In this document: in pieces, positions 27,029 through 35,968 of the stretch | How positions within the stretch are numbered: position 1 is the first letter of the stretch | Layout of the letters: each line of letters begins with the position of its first letter | Assembly: GCA_026390795.1 (NCBI GenBank) | Contig: JAPLFG010000003.1 | Coordinates: forward strand, 2,108,001 to 2,172,000 | Direction of reading: 5' to 3' | Length of the DNA stretch: 64,000 nt | Origin: Ignavibacteriales bacterium | Lineage (GTDB): Bacteria > Bacteroidota > Ignavibacteria > Ignavibacteriales > Melioribacteraceae | Position numbers and translations under genes: made by a program | Notes under the pieces: generated by a model | Told to the model about the DNA's origin: nothing | Seen by the model: only the letters and a program-made list of their open reading frames with translations | The model's database searches: none

Positions 27029-29623
27029 TTACTTCTCATTGGATTTATTTTCCCGAATATTCTTTTCCGCACTTAACCAATCCTCATCCGCATGACCATC
27101 TCTATGTCCTTGCTGCTCGTATAATTCATACGCGCTCTTAGCAATCTGTGATGTCAAATCTGGCGGTGTCTTAATTTTGATTGGATCAAAAATCCTATAC
27201 GCAAGAAGTTTTATACGATCATTTAAGAGAAACCACAGCAACGCATAGCCCCAAACGAATCCGGCCCAACCCCAGCCGAGCGGTGTCATAAAAAATCCAT
27301 AAACCGCTATCAAGGTTGCCACTATTTGTGTACCGAGTACTGCAGTCCATAAAATCTTTGCCGGGCGAATTGACCAGAACTGACGACGTGTGCGAGTAAG
27401 GAAAATTGTTAAATGTCCGGCAACGGATAGCTTCAAATACATCAGAGTCTGGATGTGTGCACGATCAAGATGAAAGACACGCACGCCAAGATAAAACAAA
27501 CCAAATGCGGAAACGACACCAATGACACCGAGAACTGTGGATATCCCCAGCACCATACGCATGTTCCATGCTTCGGGTTGATCCTGATAATGAACGTTGT
27601 CGAAGGCAATTGAAAGGATGGCTCCGTCATTAAGCAGCGCCAGCATTACAATCATCACAGCAGTCAAGGGATAAAAGTTAAAGATTAGTATCGCCAGGGT
27701 CATGAAAAAAAGTACGCGCAATGTTTCGGAGATACGATAGATTGCATAACTATTCATCCGCTGGAAAATTCTACGGCTCTCTTTGATTGCGTCAATAATC
27801 ACCGATAGTCCCGGTGTTGTCAGAACTATAGCAGCAGCTGCACGCGCCGCGTCTGTCGCGTCTGATACTGCAATACCACAATCGGCTTTCTTCAATGCCG
27901 GAGCGTCATTCACTCCATCGCCTGTCATTCCTACGATGTGCCCGCGCTTCTGCAATACATCCACAATATGAAATTTATGTTCTGGAAATACTTGTGCAAA
28001 GCCATCTGCCTTTTCAATGGACTCAGACACTTCTGCAGTCTCTTTCTTTTTCGAATCTCCTAAGCCACCGGCATCAAGAATATTTGTTCCCAAGTCTAAT
28101 TTTTTCGCGGTTTCTTTGGCGATTGCTAGTGCATCACCGGTAACCATTTTAATCTTCACACCCATTTGCAACGCAGTCGCAATAGTTGCCTTTGCATCTT
28201 CGCGCGGCGGATCGAACAAGGGCAGCACTCCTACAAACTGCCACTGTCCATCACCCTCAGCTTTCGCTACACCTAACGAACGAAAACCGCGCTCTGCGAA
28301 TTCATTCACGGCCTTCTCAACTAACGGTTTTACTTGTTCAACATTTGCTGACAATTTCAATATAACTTGTGGTGCACCTTTCGTCACTTTAAATGTCTTG
28401 CCGTCTTTGGTTTTTACTGTGGCTTCAGTGCGTTTATGCACAGGGTCGAACGGTTGAAAATGAACTACTTCATAATCCTTTAACGAATCCTTGTTTTTCA
28501 GTCCATCTATCACAGCCAGATCAATGGTATCGTTGTTTTCCGCACGTGATGCAAGTGCACCATTAAGGATGACTTGTTCGGCAGGAATATTATTAACACT
28601 GAACGGATCGCCAAGTGTAAGTTTGTTTTGAGTAAGAGTACCCGTTTTGTCGGCACAAAGTACATCCACGCCTGCTAGTTCTTCGATAGCTACCAATTTG
28701 CTTACAATAGCTTTTTTCTTTGCAAGCAGTCGTGCACCAACTGCCATGGTAACCGACAATACCGTAGGCATTGCAACCGGAATCGCTGCAACTGTCAAAA
28801 CCAAAGCAAACTGCAACGTTGAGATAATTGAGTCACCGCGGTAAATAGCGATTGCAATAATCACCGCCACCAAAGCAACCGCAAGGATGATCAGGTAATT
28901 ACCAATCTTCAATACTGCTTTTTGAAAATGACTTACTGTATGCGCCTCTTGCACAAGCTGTGCTGTCTTACCAAAGTAGGTGTTTCCTCCGGTGGCATAA
29001 ACTAGAGCGCCAATTTCACCTCGACGAATGATCGAACCGGAAAACACAGCCTCACCGGATTTGCGTTCGGCAGGCAACGACTCTCCAGTCAATGCAGATT
29101 GATCAACTTCCACCGGATCACCATCCAGCAAACGAGCATCCGCGGGAATGATGTCGCCCAGGCGCAATCGAATAACGTCCCCCGGCACCAATTCACGCGC
29201 TGCAGGATTGATCCATTTCCCATCACGTTTTACCCGTGCCTTGATTGCAAGTTTTGCTTTCAGTGCAGCGATGGCATTACCCGCTTCCCGTTCTTCCCAG
29301 AATCCAACTACCGCATTAGCAACAAGCAAAAGTAGAATGATAAAAAAATCCGGCCAGTGTTTTACCACACCCGACAGTATTACGGCTCCTTCAATCATCC
29401 ACGGAATTGGACCCCAAAAGTACGTGAGAAATTTAAAGAACATATTGGTTTTCTTTTCTTCAATCTCATTAGGTCCATATTGAGTCAACCGTTTCTCTGC
29501 TTCGGCTTGAGTAAGACCATCTGGTGAAGAACCTAATTTTTTCTCTACTTCTGAAAGAGGTATCGATTTCAAATCGTCCTTTGCAGTAGATTTGGGCTGG
29601 TCAGAATCTGGTTTCATATTCAT
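27029..29623 (-). CDS. P-type H+-ATPase (type III) with C-terminal DUF2934-like segment
   Basis: The P-type core is complete: TGESLPAERK, CADKTGTLTQNKL with the phosphorylated Asp, and MTGDGVNDAPALKKADCGIAV. The spacing, the N-terminal LTQAEAEKRLTQYGPNEIEE and the transmembrane end resemble plasma-membrane proton pumps of plants and archaea. The last 40 residues (IAKSAYELYEQQG, then EDWLSAE) match DUF2934, which is normally a separate small domain. The start at 29623 is favoured by GGAG four bases upstream; ATGs at 29617 and 29644 are alternatives. It would use ATP to expel protons under acid or energy stress. Confidence 0.9.
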   Translation of the reverse strand: MNMKPDSDQPKSTAKDDLKSIPLSEVEKKLGSSPDGLTQAEAEKRLTQYGPNEIEEKKTNMFFKFLTYFWGPIPWMIEGAVILSGVVKHWPDFFIILLLLVANAVVGFWEEREAGNAIAALKAKLAIKARVKRDGKWINPAARELVPGDVIRLRLGDIIPADARLLDGDPVEVDQSALTGESLPAERKSGEAVFSGSIIRRGEIGALVYATGGNTYFGKTAQLVQEAHTVSHFQKAVLKIGNYLIILAVALVAVIIAIAIYRGDSIISTLQFALVLTVAAIPVAMPTVLSVTMAVGARLLAKKKAIVSKLVAIEELAGVDVLCADKTGTLTQNKLTLGDPFSVNNIPAEQVILNGALASRAENNDTIDLAVIDGLKNKDSLKDYEVVHFQPFDPVHKRTEATVKTKDGKTFKVTKGAPQVILKLSANVEQVKPLVEKAVNEFAERGFRSLGVAKAEGDGQWQFVGVLPLFDPPREDAKATIATALQMGVKIKMVTGDALAIAKETAKKLDLGTNILDAGGLGDSKKKETAEVSESIEKADGFAQVFPEHKFHIVDVLQKRGHIVGMTGDGVNDAPALKKADCGIAVSDATDAARAAAAIVLTTPGLSVIIDAIKESRRIFQRMNSYAIYRISETLRVLFFMTLAILIFNFYPLTAVMIVMLALLNDGAILSIAFDNVHYQDQPEAWNMRMVLGISTVLGVIGVVSAFGLFYLGVRVFHLDRAHIQTLMYLKLSVAGHLTIFLTRTRRQFWSIRPAKILWTAVLGTQIVATLIAVYGFFMTPLGWGWAGFVWGYALLWFLLNDRIKLLAYRIFDPIKIKTPPDLTSQIAKSAYELYEQQGHRDGHADEDWLSAEKNIRENKSNEK

Positions 29624-29633
29624 AATTCTCCAT

Positions 29634-29999
29634 TCATTTTTCACTGATCCATTTTATTGCTACATCCAATTCAGAATTTCTAAAGATGCGTAGTTCACAG
29701 GAAAGCATGTAACCAAAGAATTTTGCAAAAGTATTTATTAACTCATGATCAGATACAAATGCAACTCTTTCCCATGCAGATAAATGTTTCATTCCCATCT
29801 TCGCATCATCCAGCATAGCATTTAGATCAAATCCGGTAAAGCTGCTTCCAAGATGGTACAGCATCCGGATTTTTTTGTTTGCTTTCAATTTTTTCTCTAC
29901 GGCAGGAATTAAAACAGCTTCATAATCTGTTCCCGTTATATTACCTTCTGCAGAAACGCCCAGAACATTGTCAGGTAAATCATTCATTATTTTTAACAT
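29634..29999 (-). CDS. SpoIIAA-like (STAS-fold) protein
   Basis: A 121-residue protein of the PF11964 type: NVLGVSAEGNITGTDYEAVLIPAVEKKL, the central RMLYHLGSSFTGFDLNAMLDDAKMG and the ending IFRNSELDVAIKWI. Such proteins resemble anti-sigma antagonists and lipid-binding STAS domains but lack the phosphorylatable Ser motif. It lies just upstream of the H+-ATPase gene and overlaps its 5' region, so joint expression is likely. The role is unknown; regulation or membrane association is possible. Confidence 0.75.
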   Translation of the reverse strand: MLKIMNDLPDNVLGVSAEGNITGTDYEAVLIPAVEKKLKANKKIRMLYHLGSSFTGFDLNAMLDDAKMGMKHLSAWERVAFVSDHELINTFAKFFGYMLSCELRIFRNSELDVAIKWISEK

Positions 30000-30181
30000 A
30001 TTTTTTATCTCTTTTGTTATTGATTTAATCAGCTATTTCAGGTATTTGAAATGGAATAAAAATCTACCAACCCAACGCCGGGATTATTCATCACAAAGCT
30101 TTTTTTAAAGTGACCACTTTATCATCTGGCAAAAAATTCTCTAAACTTTAACAGTTTTTCAATTAATGCAGCCGCATTTTA

Positions 30182-30364
30182 TCAACAGCATCCCCCAGAC
30201 TTTTCATTAGGTTTAGTATTGGCGGGTGCGGACAGAAACTTTTGACGACAGTGTTCGCAGCAAAAGTAGTATGTCTTTCCATCACGTTCTGCATGGATAG
30301 CAGTTGTTTCGTCCACGGTCATTCCGCAGACTGGGTCTTTGGTTAGAGATTTAGATTCATTCAT
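30182..30364 (-). CDS. Small YHS-domain metal-binding protein
   Basis: A 60-residue protein with DPVCGMTVDETTA and YYFCCEHCRQKF, the YHS fold whose cysteines bind metal, and a C-terminal GGCC tail that adds two more thiols. It starts two bases after the CopB-type ATPase stop, so it likely passes copper or another soft metal to or from that pump. YHS domains are often fused to heavy-metal ATPases; here it is a separate small protein. Confidence 0.88.
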   Translation of the reverse strand: MNESKSLTKDPVCGMTVDETTAIHAERDGKTYYFCCEHCRQKFLSAPANTKPNEKSGGCC

Positions 30365-30366
30365 GA

Positions 30367-32604
30367 TTATGTTCCTTTTTTTATTGTTGTTGTTTCTTGG
30401 TTCTTGTTTTCATTTGAATTAGAGTCATTCAAAACTTCTTGTCCTTGTTTTTCAGTCGCTTGACTTTTATCCATTCTCAAAAGTCTGGCGTTGACGGCTA
30501 CAATTACCGTACTTACCGACATCAACACTGCACCCATTGCAGGACTTAAAACAATTCCTACTGAATACAAAACTCCTGCAGCAAGAGGAATTGCTATAAC
30601 ATTATATCCGGTAGCCCAGATTAAATTCTGAACCATTTTACTATAAGTTGCTTTTGAAAATTTTATTAATGTAACCACATCTTTAGGATTACTTCTTACA
30701 AGAATTATATCAGCAGTTTCAACTGCTACGTCTGTTCCAGTACCTATTGCAATCCCGACATCAGCTTGTGCCAGTGCTGGGGCATCGTTCACACCGTCGC
30801 CGGTCATCGCCACAATCATTCCGCGGCTCTGCACTTCTTTTATCTTCTCTGCTTTTTTACCGGGCAGCACTTCGGCAAAATAATCATCGAGTCCTAGCTC
30901 ATCGGCAACCCATTTTGCGACCTGTTTGTTATCGCCGGTAAGCATCATCGTTTTTATACCTAACTCTTTAAGTTGTTTTATTGCGTCCTTGGATTCATCG
31001 CGGATAATATCTCCTAACGCTATTGCGCCGGTTAGTTTATTATCAACGATGACAAAAACAACAGTTTTACCCTGAGCAGATAATTTTTCAATCTTATCTT
31101 TTTCTTGTAATTCAATTTTATTTTCTTGGAGATAACCCGGGCTAACAACTTTGACATCTTTACCATTTACTTTCCCTTCAGCACCTTTGCCGGGAATTGA
31201 ATTGAAATCTTTCAACGGATATTTATCTTCTGAAGATTTAACTATTCCTTGAGCAATCGGATGCTCTGATTCGGATTCAACCGCGGCGGCATATTTCAGA
31301 ATTTCTTTTTCATCATATTTATCATCAAATGAAAACGTTTCCGTTACGCCGAATTCACCTTTAGTTAATGTCCCGGTTTTATCAAAAATAATGGCCTGAA
31401 TATTTCTTGCCTCTTCAAATGCATTTCTATTTCTAATTAGTAAACCGCTCTTTGCAGAAAGAGCGGTTGAAACTGCGACAACAAGCGGTATTGCAAGACC
31501 CAGAGCGTGCGGACATGTAATAACCATTACAGTTACGGTTCTGGATAATGCAAAGTTGAAACTTTGTCCGGTAAACACAAGCCATACAAACATTGTTACT
31601 GTGCCGGAAGTAATTGCAACAATAGTTAACCAGAATGCGGCTTTGTTGGCAAAGTTCTGAGTTTCGGATTTACTTTCCTGTGCTTCTTTCACCATCTTCA
31701 CAACTTGTGAAAGAAAAGTTTCATCACCGATTTTCTCAACTTTAATCTTTATAGAGCCCTCACCATTTATTGATCCGCCGACTACATTATCACCTTCTTT
31801 TTTGGAAACAGGTTTTGATTCACCGGTAATCATTGCTTCATTTATGGAACTTTTACCTTCAAAGATTTTTCCATCGGCAGGAATTTTTTCGCCGGGTTTA
31901 ATTAATAATTTAGCTTCGTGTTTAAGTTCGGAAACCGGAACATCAGTAACATTTCCTGCATCATCAATTTTATGAGCTGTATCCGGCATAAGTTTGGCAA
32001 GTTCTTCAAGCGCTTTTGAAGCGCCCATTACAGATTTCATTTCTATCCAATGACCGAGAAGCATAATATCAATCAAAGTCGCAAGTTCCCAGAAAAAGAC
32101 TTCCCCTTTAACACCGAACACGACAGCACTGCTGTAGAAATATGCAATCGATATTGCAAGAGCAATTAACGTCATCATTCCGGGCTGCTTCTTTTTCAAT
32201 TCATCAAATAGTCCTTTTAGAAAAGGAAAACCGCCGTAGAAAAATGTAAAAGATGATAGCGCAAACAAAACATAGATGTCACCACTGAAACGAAAAGTTT
32301 CTTTGAGACCAAGAAATTGTTGTACCAAAGGCGAGAGAAGAAGAATTGGAATTGTAATCACGAGTGAAATCCAGAACCTCTTCCTAAAATCTGCGATCAT
32401 ATGACCATGGTGATCGTGATGATCATGTTTGTGCGAATGATCGGAACCGGCATGCATTAATTGTGCTTCTGCATCTGACCAATTCTGTTTTGCGTGTCCT
32501 TTTGGACTTCCTTCTTTCAAATAAATGTCGTAGGCTTTCTTGGCTATCTCGTCTTCAGCAGGCTTCGATTCGGATACCTTGGGTTTATCGTCATTATGTT
32601 TCAT
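30367..32604 (-). CDS. copB: CopB-type copper-transporting P-type ATPase with N-terminal DUF2934-like and His-rich region
   Basis: The membrane metal site is VITCPHALGLAIP (CPH type), typical of CopB copper/silver exporters rather than the CPC type. DKTGTLTKGEFG and MTGDGVNDAPALAQADVGIAI complete the pump. The N-terminus has a DUF2934-like helix (IAKKAYDIYLKEG, then NWSDAE) and a cluster of histidines (HSHKHDHHDHHGH) that could bind copper, and no CXXC domain. It is followed by the YHS gene and preceded by the GH130 gene. The role is export of copper from the cytoplasm. Confidence 0.92.
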   Translation of the reverse strand: MKHNDDKPKVSESKPAEDEIAKKAYDIYLKEGSPKGHAKQNWSDAEAQLMHAGSDHSHKHDHHDHHGHMIADFRKRFWISLVITIPILLLSPLVQQFLGLKETFRFSGDIYVLFALSSFTFFYGGFPFLKGLFDELKKKQPGMMTLIALAISIAYFYSSAVVFGVKGEVFFWELATLIDIMLLGHWIEMKSVMGASKALEELAKLMPDTAHKIDDAGNVTDVPVSELKHEAKLLIKPGEKIPADGKIFEGKSSINEAMITGESKPVSKKEGDNVVGGSINGEGSIKIKVEKIGDETFLSQVVKMVKEAQESKSETQNFANKAAFWLTIVAITSGTVTMFVWLVFTGQSFNFALSRTVTVMVITCPHALGLAIPLVVAVSTALSAKSGLLIRNRNAFEEARNIQAIIFDKTGTLTKGEFGVTETFSFDDKYDEKEILKYAAAVESESEHPIAQGIVKSSEDKYPLKDFNSIPGKGAEGKVNGKDVKVVSPGYLQENKIELQEKDKIEKLSAQGKTVVFVIVDNKLTGAIALGDIIRDESKDAIKQLKELGIKTMMLTGDNKQVAKWVADELGLDDYFAEVLPGKKAEKIKEVQSRGMIVAMTGDGVNDAPALAQADVGIAIGTGTDVAVETADIILVRSNPKDVVTLIKFSKATYSKMVQNLIWATGYNVIAIPLAAGVLYSVGIVLSPAMGAVLMSVSTVIVAVNARLLRMDKSQATEKQGQEVLNDSNSNENKNQETTTIKKGT

Positions 32605-32647
32605 AATGTTTATCCTTTCATGATTTTAATTTTGCGAATCTTGCACG

Positions 32648-33760
32648 TTACACTTTTTCACCCGGTGGGTCTGCGACTTTCCCCGGCGGCAATAAATCCG
32701 GCACATCAAGACGCGCCACACCAATCCGGCTATCTGCCATTCCATAATAGACATCGATACGATCCGGTGAGCCAAGATCATCGCGCCTGTCAATGCCGGT
32801 AGGAAACACAACGTTGGGAACAGTTCCGTGTCGTTCTTTTGGTAACGACGGAGTAAGCACCGGCTCAACCGAACGGTATCGAATTACGCGCGGATGTTCT
32901 TCCGATAGTACCATCACTCCGGCAGAGTACCGCAAATGATGTTCATCGTTACCTTGTTCCATTATTTCACTCACACCGTGATAAATGATAAGCCAACCAT
33001 GCCGGGTTAGAATGGGTGGAGTACCTCCTCCAACTTTTAACCGTTCCCACGGTGATACCGGAGTTGCCAACCGATGATGTGAATTAAACAATCCAAGGTG
33101 ATGTGGTTCGAGTCCATCCAATTCCATAGGGCAATAGGAAATCCAAATACTTTCATGATCGAGGTCAACCAAACGTATCTTAGACTGGCAAGCGGTTTCT
33201 TCAGGACGAGTGCCTGGAAAAAGTGGTCTATGAAGTAGGGCCATTTGCATTTTTCCATCGTGATTGGGAACAGCAATCGGAAAAAGACTGGCATCTTTAT
33301 CATCTACCGTGTCGAACTCAATCCCATCATACGGTTCAAAGGTTGCCAGCCCTAAACGCTTCCAGTGAAACAAGTCCTCTGAAACAGCCATTGCGATGCG
33401 CGGTCCAATGGGTGAATGCGCAGTATAAGTCATTACATAGCGTTTGAATCGTTCCACAAAAGTGATGCGCGGATCTTCGCATCCGCCGCTTCCGTCGGAA
33501 CGAAGTTCATAATCTGCTTCCGGTTCAAGCGCAATACCTAGCCGCTCGACACCGGATGGATCACCTGATTCATTAAACAGAACACGCGCGATTCCGATGC
33601 GCGAATAATTTCCCTTTGCTACAAGTCGTGGAAATAAATATAATTTTCCATCAGGACCGCGAACCGCAGCTGGATTTAAGACGCCTTCAACTTCCTGCGG
33701 ATTGCCAGACTCCGGTTCCATAATTTGTCCCAAACGCTGCAACTTAAATCCACTCATCAT
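32648..33760 (-). CDS. GH130 family beta-mannoside phosphorylase/hydrolase
   Basis: A 370-residue five-bladed propeller protein with NPAAVRGPDGKLYLFPRL, the GGCEDPRITF segment carrying the proposed catalytic Asp, and LIIYHG near the end. GH130 enzymes mostly split beta-mannosides with phosphate, releasing mannose 1-phosphate; some hydrolyse. No signal peptide is seen, so it acts in the cytoplasm. The next genes on the same strand encode a phosphomannomutase-type HAD protein and ManA, which fits use of the released mannose 1-phosphate. The residues that separate phosphorylases from hydrolases were not resolved. Confidence 0.85.
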   Translation of the reverse strand: MMSGFKLQRLGQIMEPESGNPQEVEGVLNPAAVRGPDGKLYLFPRLVAKGNYSRIGIARVLFNESGDPSGVERLGIALEPEADYELRSDGSGGCEDPRITFVERFKRYVMTYTAHSPIGPRIAMAVSEDLFHWKRLGLATFEPYDGIEFDTVDDKDASLFPIAVPNHDGKMQMALLHRPLFPGTRPEETACQSKIRLVDLDHESIWISYCPMELDGLEPHHLGLFNSHHRLATPVSPWERLKVGGGTPPILTRHGWLIIYHGVSEIMEQGNDEHHLRYSAGVMVLSEEHPRVIRYRSVEPVLTPSLPKERHGTVPNVVFPTGIDRRDDLGSPDRIDVYYGMADSRIGVARLDVPDLLPPGKVADPPGEKV

Positions 33761-33789
33761 TTCCTCTTATTAGGTTTTGTTTGGCTATC

Positions 33790-34533
33790 TTAATCTAAAC
33801 AAGCGATGATCGTTTCGGTAACTCTTTTAGTTTCTTTAGGACCTTGAACCGGGATAGAAATAACACCTGCTTCCTCAGCCGGATAATCATTCCCGCCGGG
33901 GAACAAAGCATCACCAATGAAAATCATCTCTTTTATTGAAATACCAAGAATGTCCCGCAGCTTTCCGATTCCGTATGCTTTATCAATGCCGGGTTTGGTG
34001 ACATCGATGGATGTCGCGCCACCCATTCGAACAGAGAATCCGGAAATTAAAGGATCAAGAATTGACTTTATTTTTTTCCGTTTTGTGAAATCAGGATCCC
34101 ATTTTTTCTTTTCTTCTAATGGAGCTTGTTGACCTAGTGCAGAATATGTTATCTGGCTTCCGCGATCTTCAATTATCTCTCCCCAAACTTTTTCAACTTT
34201 GAATCCCGCTTCTTCGAGCGACTTCTTAAAAGCATCGATAATTTTTTTTCTTTCATCTGCTGTGAAATCTTCTGAATAAATTTTTTCCCATTCCCCAGTA
34301 TATTTAAAAAACTTTGTTCCACACGTTGGAAGAAGCGATAGATTCTTCAGATGCTCATCTTGCGGAAGATTAGAGAGGAGTTGTTTTTCGAACTGCGGCC
34401 AACCACCTCCGGAAATTACAGCCACTTTAACAATACCTAGAAGGTCATGCAGCAATGAAGACATTTCTTTATCAAGAGACGATTTACTTTCGGCAAGCGT
34501 ACCGTCCAGATCATAGACAATTAGTTTTTTCAT
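33790..34533 (-). CDS. HAD-IIB protein resembling eukaryotic-type phosphomannomutase
   Basis: The 247-residue protein begins with YDLDGTLAESK (HAD motif I). It has VAVISGGGW in the second position, MGGATSIDVTKPGIDKAYG and the metal loop GDALFPGGNDYPAEEAG. The last two resemble the GGQxSxDVxPxGxDK and GDxxxPGGND segments of eukaryotic phosphomannomutases. It may therefore interconvert mannose 1- and 6-phosphate, although a phosphatase role is also possible. It lies between GH130 and manA on the same strand. Confidence 0.78.
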   Translation of the reverse strand: MKKLIVYDLDGTLAESKSSLDKEMSSLLHDLLGIVKVAVISGGGWPQFEKQLLSNLPQDEHLKNLSLLPTCGTKFFKYTGEWEKIYSEDFTADERKKIIDAFKKSLEEAGFKVEKVWGEIIEDRGSQITYSALGQQAPLEEKKKWDPDFTKRKKIKSILDPLISGFSVRMGGATSIDVTKPGIDKAYGIGKLRDILGISIKEMIFIGDALFPGGNDYPAEEAGVISIPVQGPKETKRVTETIIACLD

Positions 34534-34595
34534 AATCGTTCTACCTATTAAATCATTCTATCACGACAAATTTTAAAAATGTTTTTGTTTCTTAA

Positions 34596-35588
34596 CTATA
34601 CAGGCAACGTAATTTCCAACAAACACACTTCATTAAGGGGCAGAAAATCGCACACACCGACAACAGCCGGTAAGAGCAGCACATCGCCTTTATCGACGGA
34701 ATAATTTTCACTACCATGTTTCAACTGACCGTTACCGTAAATACATACCAGCACACGGGGCATTCCAACTTCACCAACTTTTAATTTCGATTCACTGGTA
34801 AGTCGCCACAAACCAAAATGTTCACAGAGAAAAAGCCGTTCCCGCAGAGCTGGTTTTACTTCCTCCACCTTCGGCACCACCGGGCCCACGGCACCTTGCG
34901 AAAAGTCAATACATGAAATTGCTTGTTCAACTTGTAGCTCTCTTTGTTTACCTGTTTTTGTATCAACATGGTCCCAGTCGTACAAGCGAAAAGTTACATC
35001 ACTGTTCTCCTGAATCTCAAATACAACGACATCGCCTCCCAATGTGTGAACTGTTCCGGCTGGTATGAATACACCGTCACCGGACTTCGGAGTAAAGTAT
35101 GTTAGTTTGTCCGCAACATTTCCGTCAGTTATTGCCTTCCGGAAATTGTCAACTGTAGTACCTGGTTTCAAGCCAGCATAGATGCGGCTATCTTTCGATG
35201 CCTCCAACACAACCCATGCTTCGGTCTTACCTGTTTCACCTGCAGGCAGTAGATCTATATGTGAATCATCTGGATGCACCTGGACTGAAAGCATTTCTTT
35301 TGCATCGAGAAATTTCAAAAGTAGTGGGAACCTGCTGAAGTGCCCAGCCAAGTTTCCCAACAATTGTTTCTGAAATTTTTCAAATAATTGACCTAAGGTT
35401 TCTCCTCTCAGCGGACCATTTGCAATGCAACTCATATGGTCATCGCGGTCGCTTAGTATCCATGCTTCACCGATTGGACCATCGATACTTAAGGGTGATG
35501 AGAGAACTTCACCTAAACGCCGTCCACCCCATATTCGATACTGATATATCGGTTCGAATTTCAGAGGATACAAATCAATTTCATTCAT
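34596..35588 (-). CDS. manA: Mannose-6-phosphate isomerase, class I
   Basis: A 330-residue zinc isomerase with FEPIYQYRIWGGRRL, the metal site LSVQVHPDD and GKTEAWVVL, and GVFIPAGTVHTLGG. It converts mannose 6-phosphate to fructose 6-phosphate in the cytoplasm. The length fits the short bacterial type. Neighbours are the phosphomannomutase-like gene downstream and the pgi region upstream, so it links mannose use to the central pathway. Confidence 0.94.
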   Translation of the reverse strand: MNEIDLYPLKFEPIYQYRIWGGRRLGEVLSSPLSIDGPIGEAWILSDRDDHMSCIANGPLRGETLGQLFEKFQKQLLGNLAGHFSRFPLLLKFLDAKEMLSVQVHPDDSHIDLLPAGETGKTEAWVVLEASKDSRIYAGLKPGTTVDNFRKAITDGNVADKLTYFTPKSGDGVFIPAGTVHTLGGDVVVFEIQENSDVTFRLYDWDHVDTKTGKQRELQVEQAISCIDFSQGAVGPVVPKVEEVKPALRERLFLCEHFGLWRLTSESKLKVGEVGMPRVLVCIYGNGQLKHGSENYSVDKGDVLLLPAVVGVCDFLPLNEVCLLEITLPV

Positions 35589-35648
35589 TGGTGTTCCTTT
35601 GCAGTCATGTTCACGTTTAATTAATTACTACTTTATTTTCATTACCAA

Positions 35649-35837
35649 CTAATAAGGGACTTTCTGTTGCATCTGTTTGTTAGGCCTCATTGACAAGTCG
35701 TTCGACTTCACATAAATAAACATTGCAACAAGCATCAATAAAATTGCGACCCAGAATTTCCAGTCGTGATGAGCTCGTTTCCAATATGGTTTTTCGTTTT
35801 TCTGTTTAGTTATATGTTGAGGGATATTTGTATTCAT
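35649..35837 (-). CDS. Small single-span membrane protein
   Basis: A 62-residue protein with a basic, aromatic N-terminal stretch (YWKRAHHDWKFW), one membrane helix (about residues 29-45) and a short outer tail. AAAGGAA lies a few bases before the ATG. No family name is assigned; similar short HHDWKFW-type proteins are expected in related genomes. It sits between manA and the aldolase remnant. Confidence 0.65.
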   Translation of the reverse strand: MNTNIPQHITKQKNEKPYWKRAHHDWKFWVAILLMLVAMFIYVKSNDLSMRPNKQMQQKVPY

Positions 35838-35851
35838 GTTTCTTTCCTTTC

Positions 35852-35960
35852 TATTAAAGAATTACTTTCGCCACTTCGTGCGGCGCGATTTTAAATAGCT
35901 CGATGATACAGAACTTGTTGAGCTGCAAAATGTGGATTGTCTTTAAAACGATGTTCATTG
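35852..35960 (-). pseudogene. 3' remnant of a second class I fructose-bisphosphate aldolase gene
   Basis: Directly after the pgi stop, the minus strand reads NPHFAAQQVLYHRAI, a stop codon, then NRAARSGESN. This matches the C-terminal end of the intact aldolase ([24 protein letters not shown]) almost residue for residue. An in-frame TAA interrupts it, and nothing upstream of the last 30 codons survives. It is a relic of a duplicated or replaced aldolase gene, not a functional gene. Confidence 0.8.
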
Positions 35961-35968
35961 AACAGGTT

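Noticed and set aside
28017-28457. Long plus-strand frame opposite the H+-ATPase gene
   Set aside because: It is the antisense shadow of a well-supported gene in a G+C-richer stretch; Ser- and Ala-rich translation without domains.
30003-30181. Possible small gene between the SpoIIAA-like and YHS genes
   Set aside because: No frame with a start, ribosome site and sensible composition was seen.
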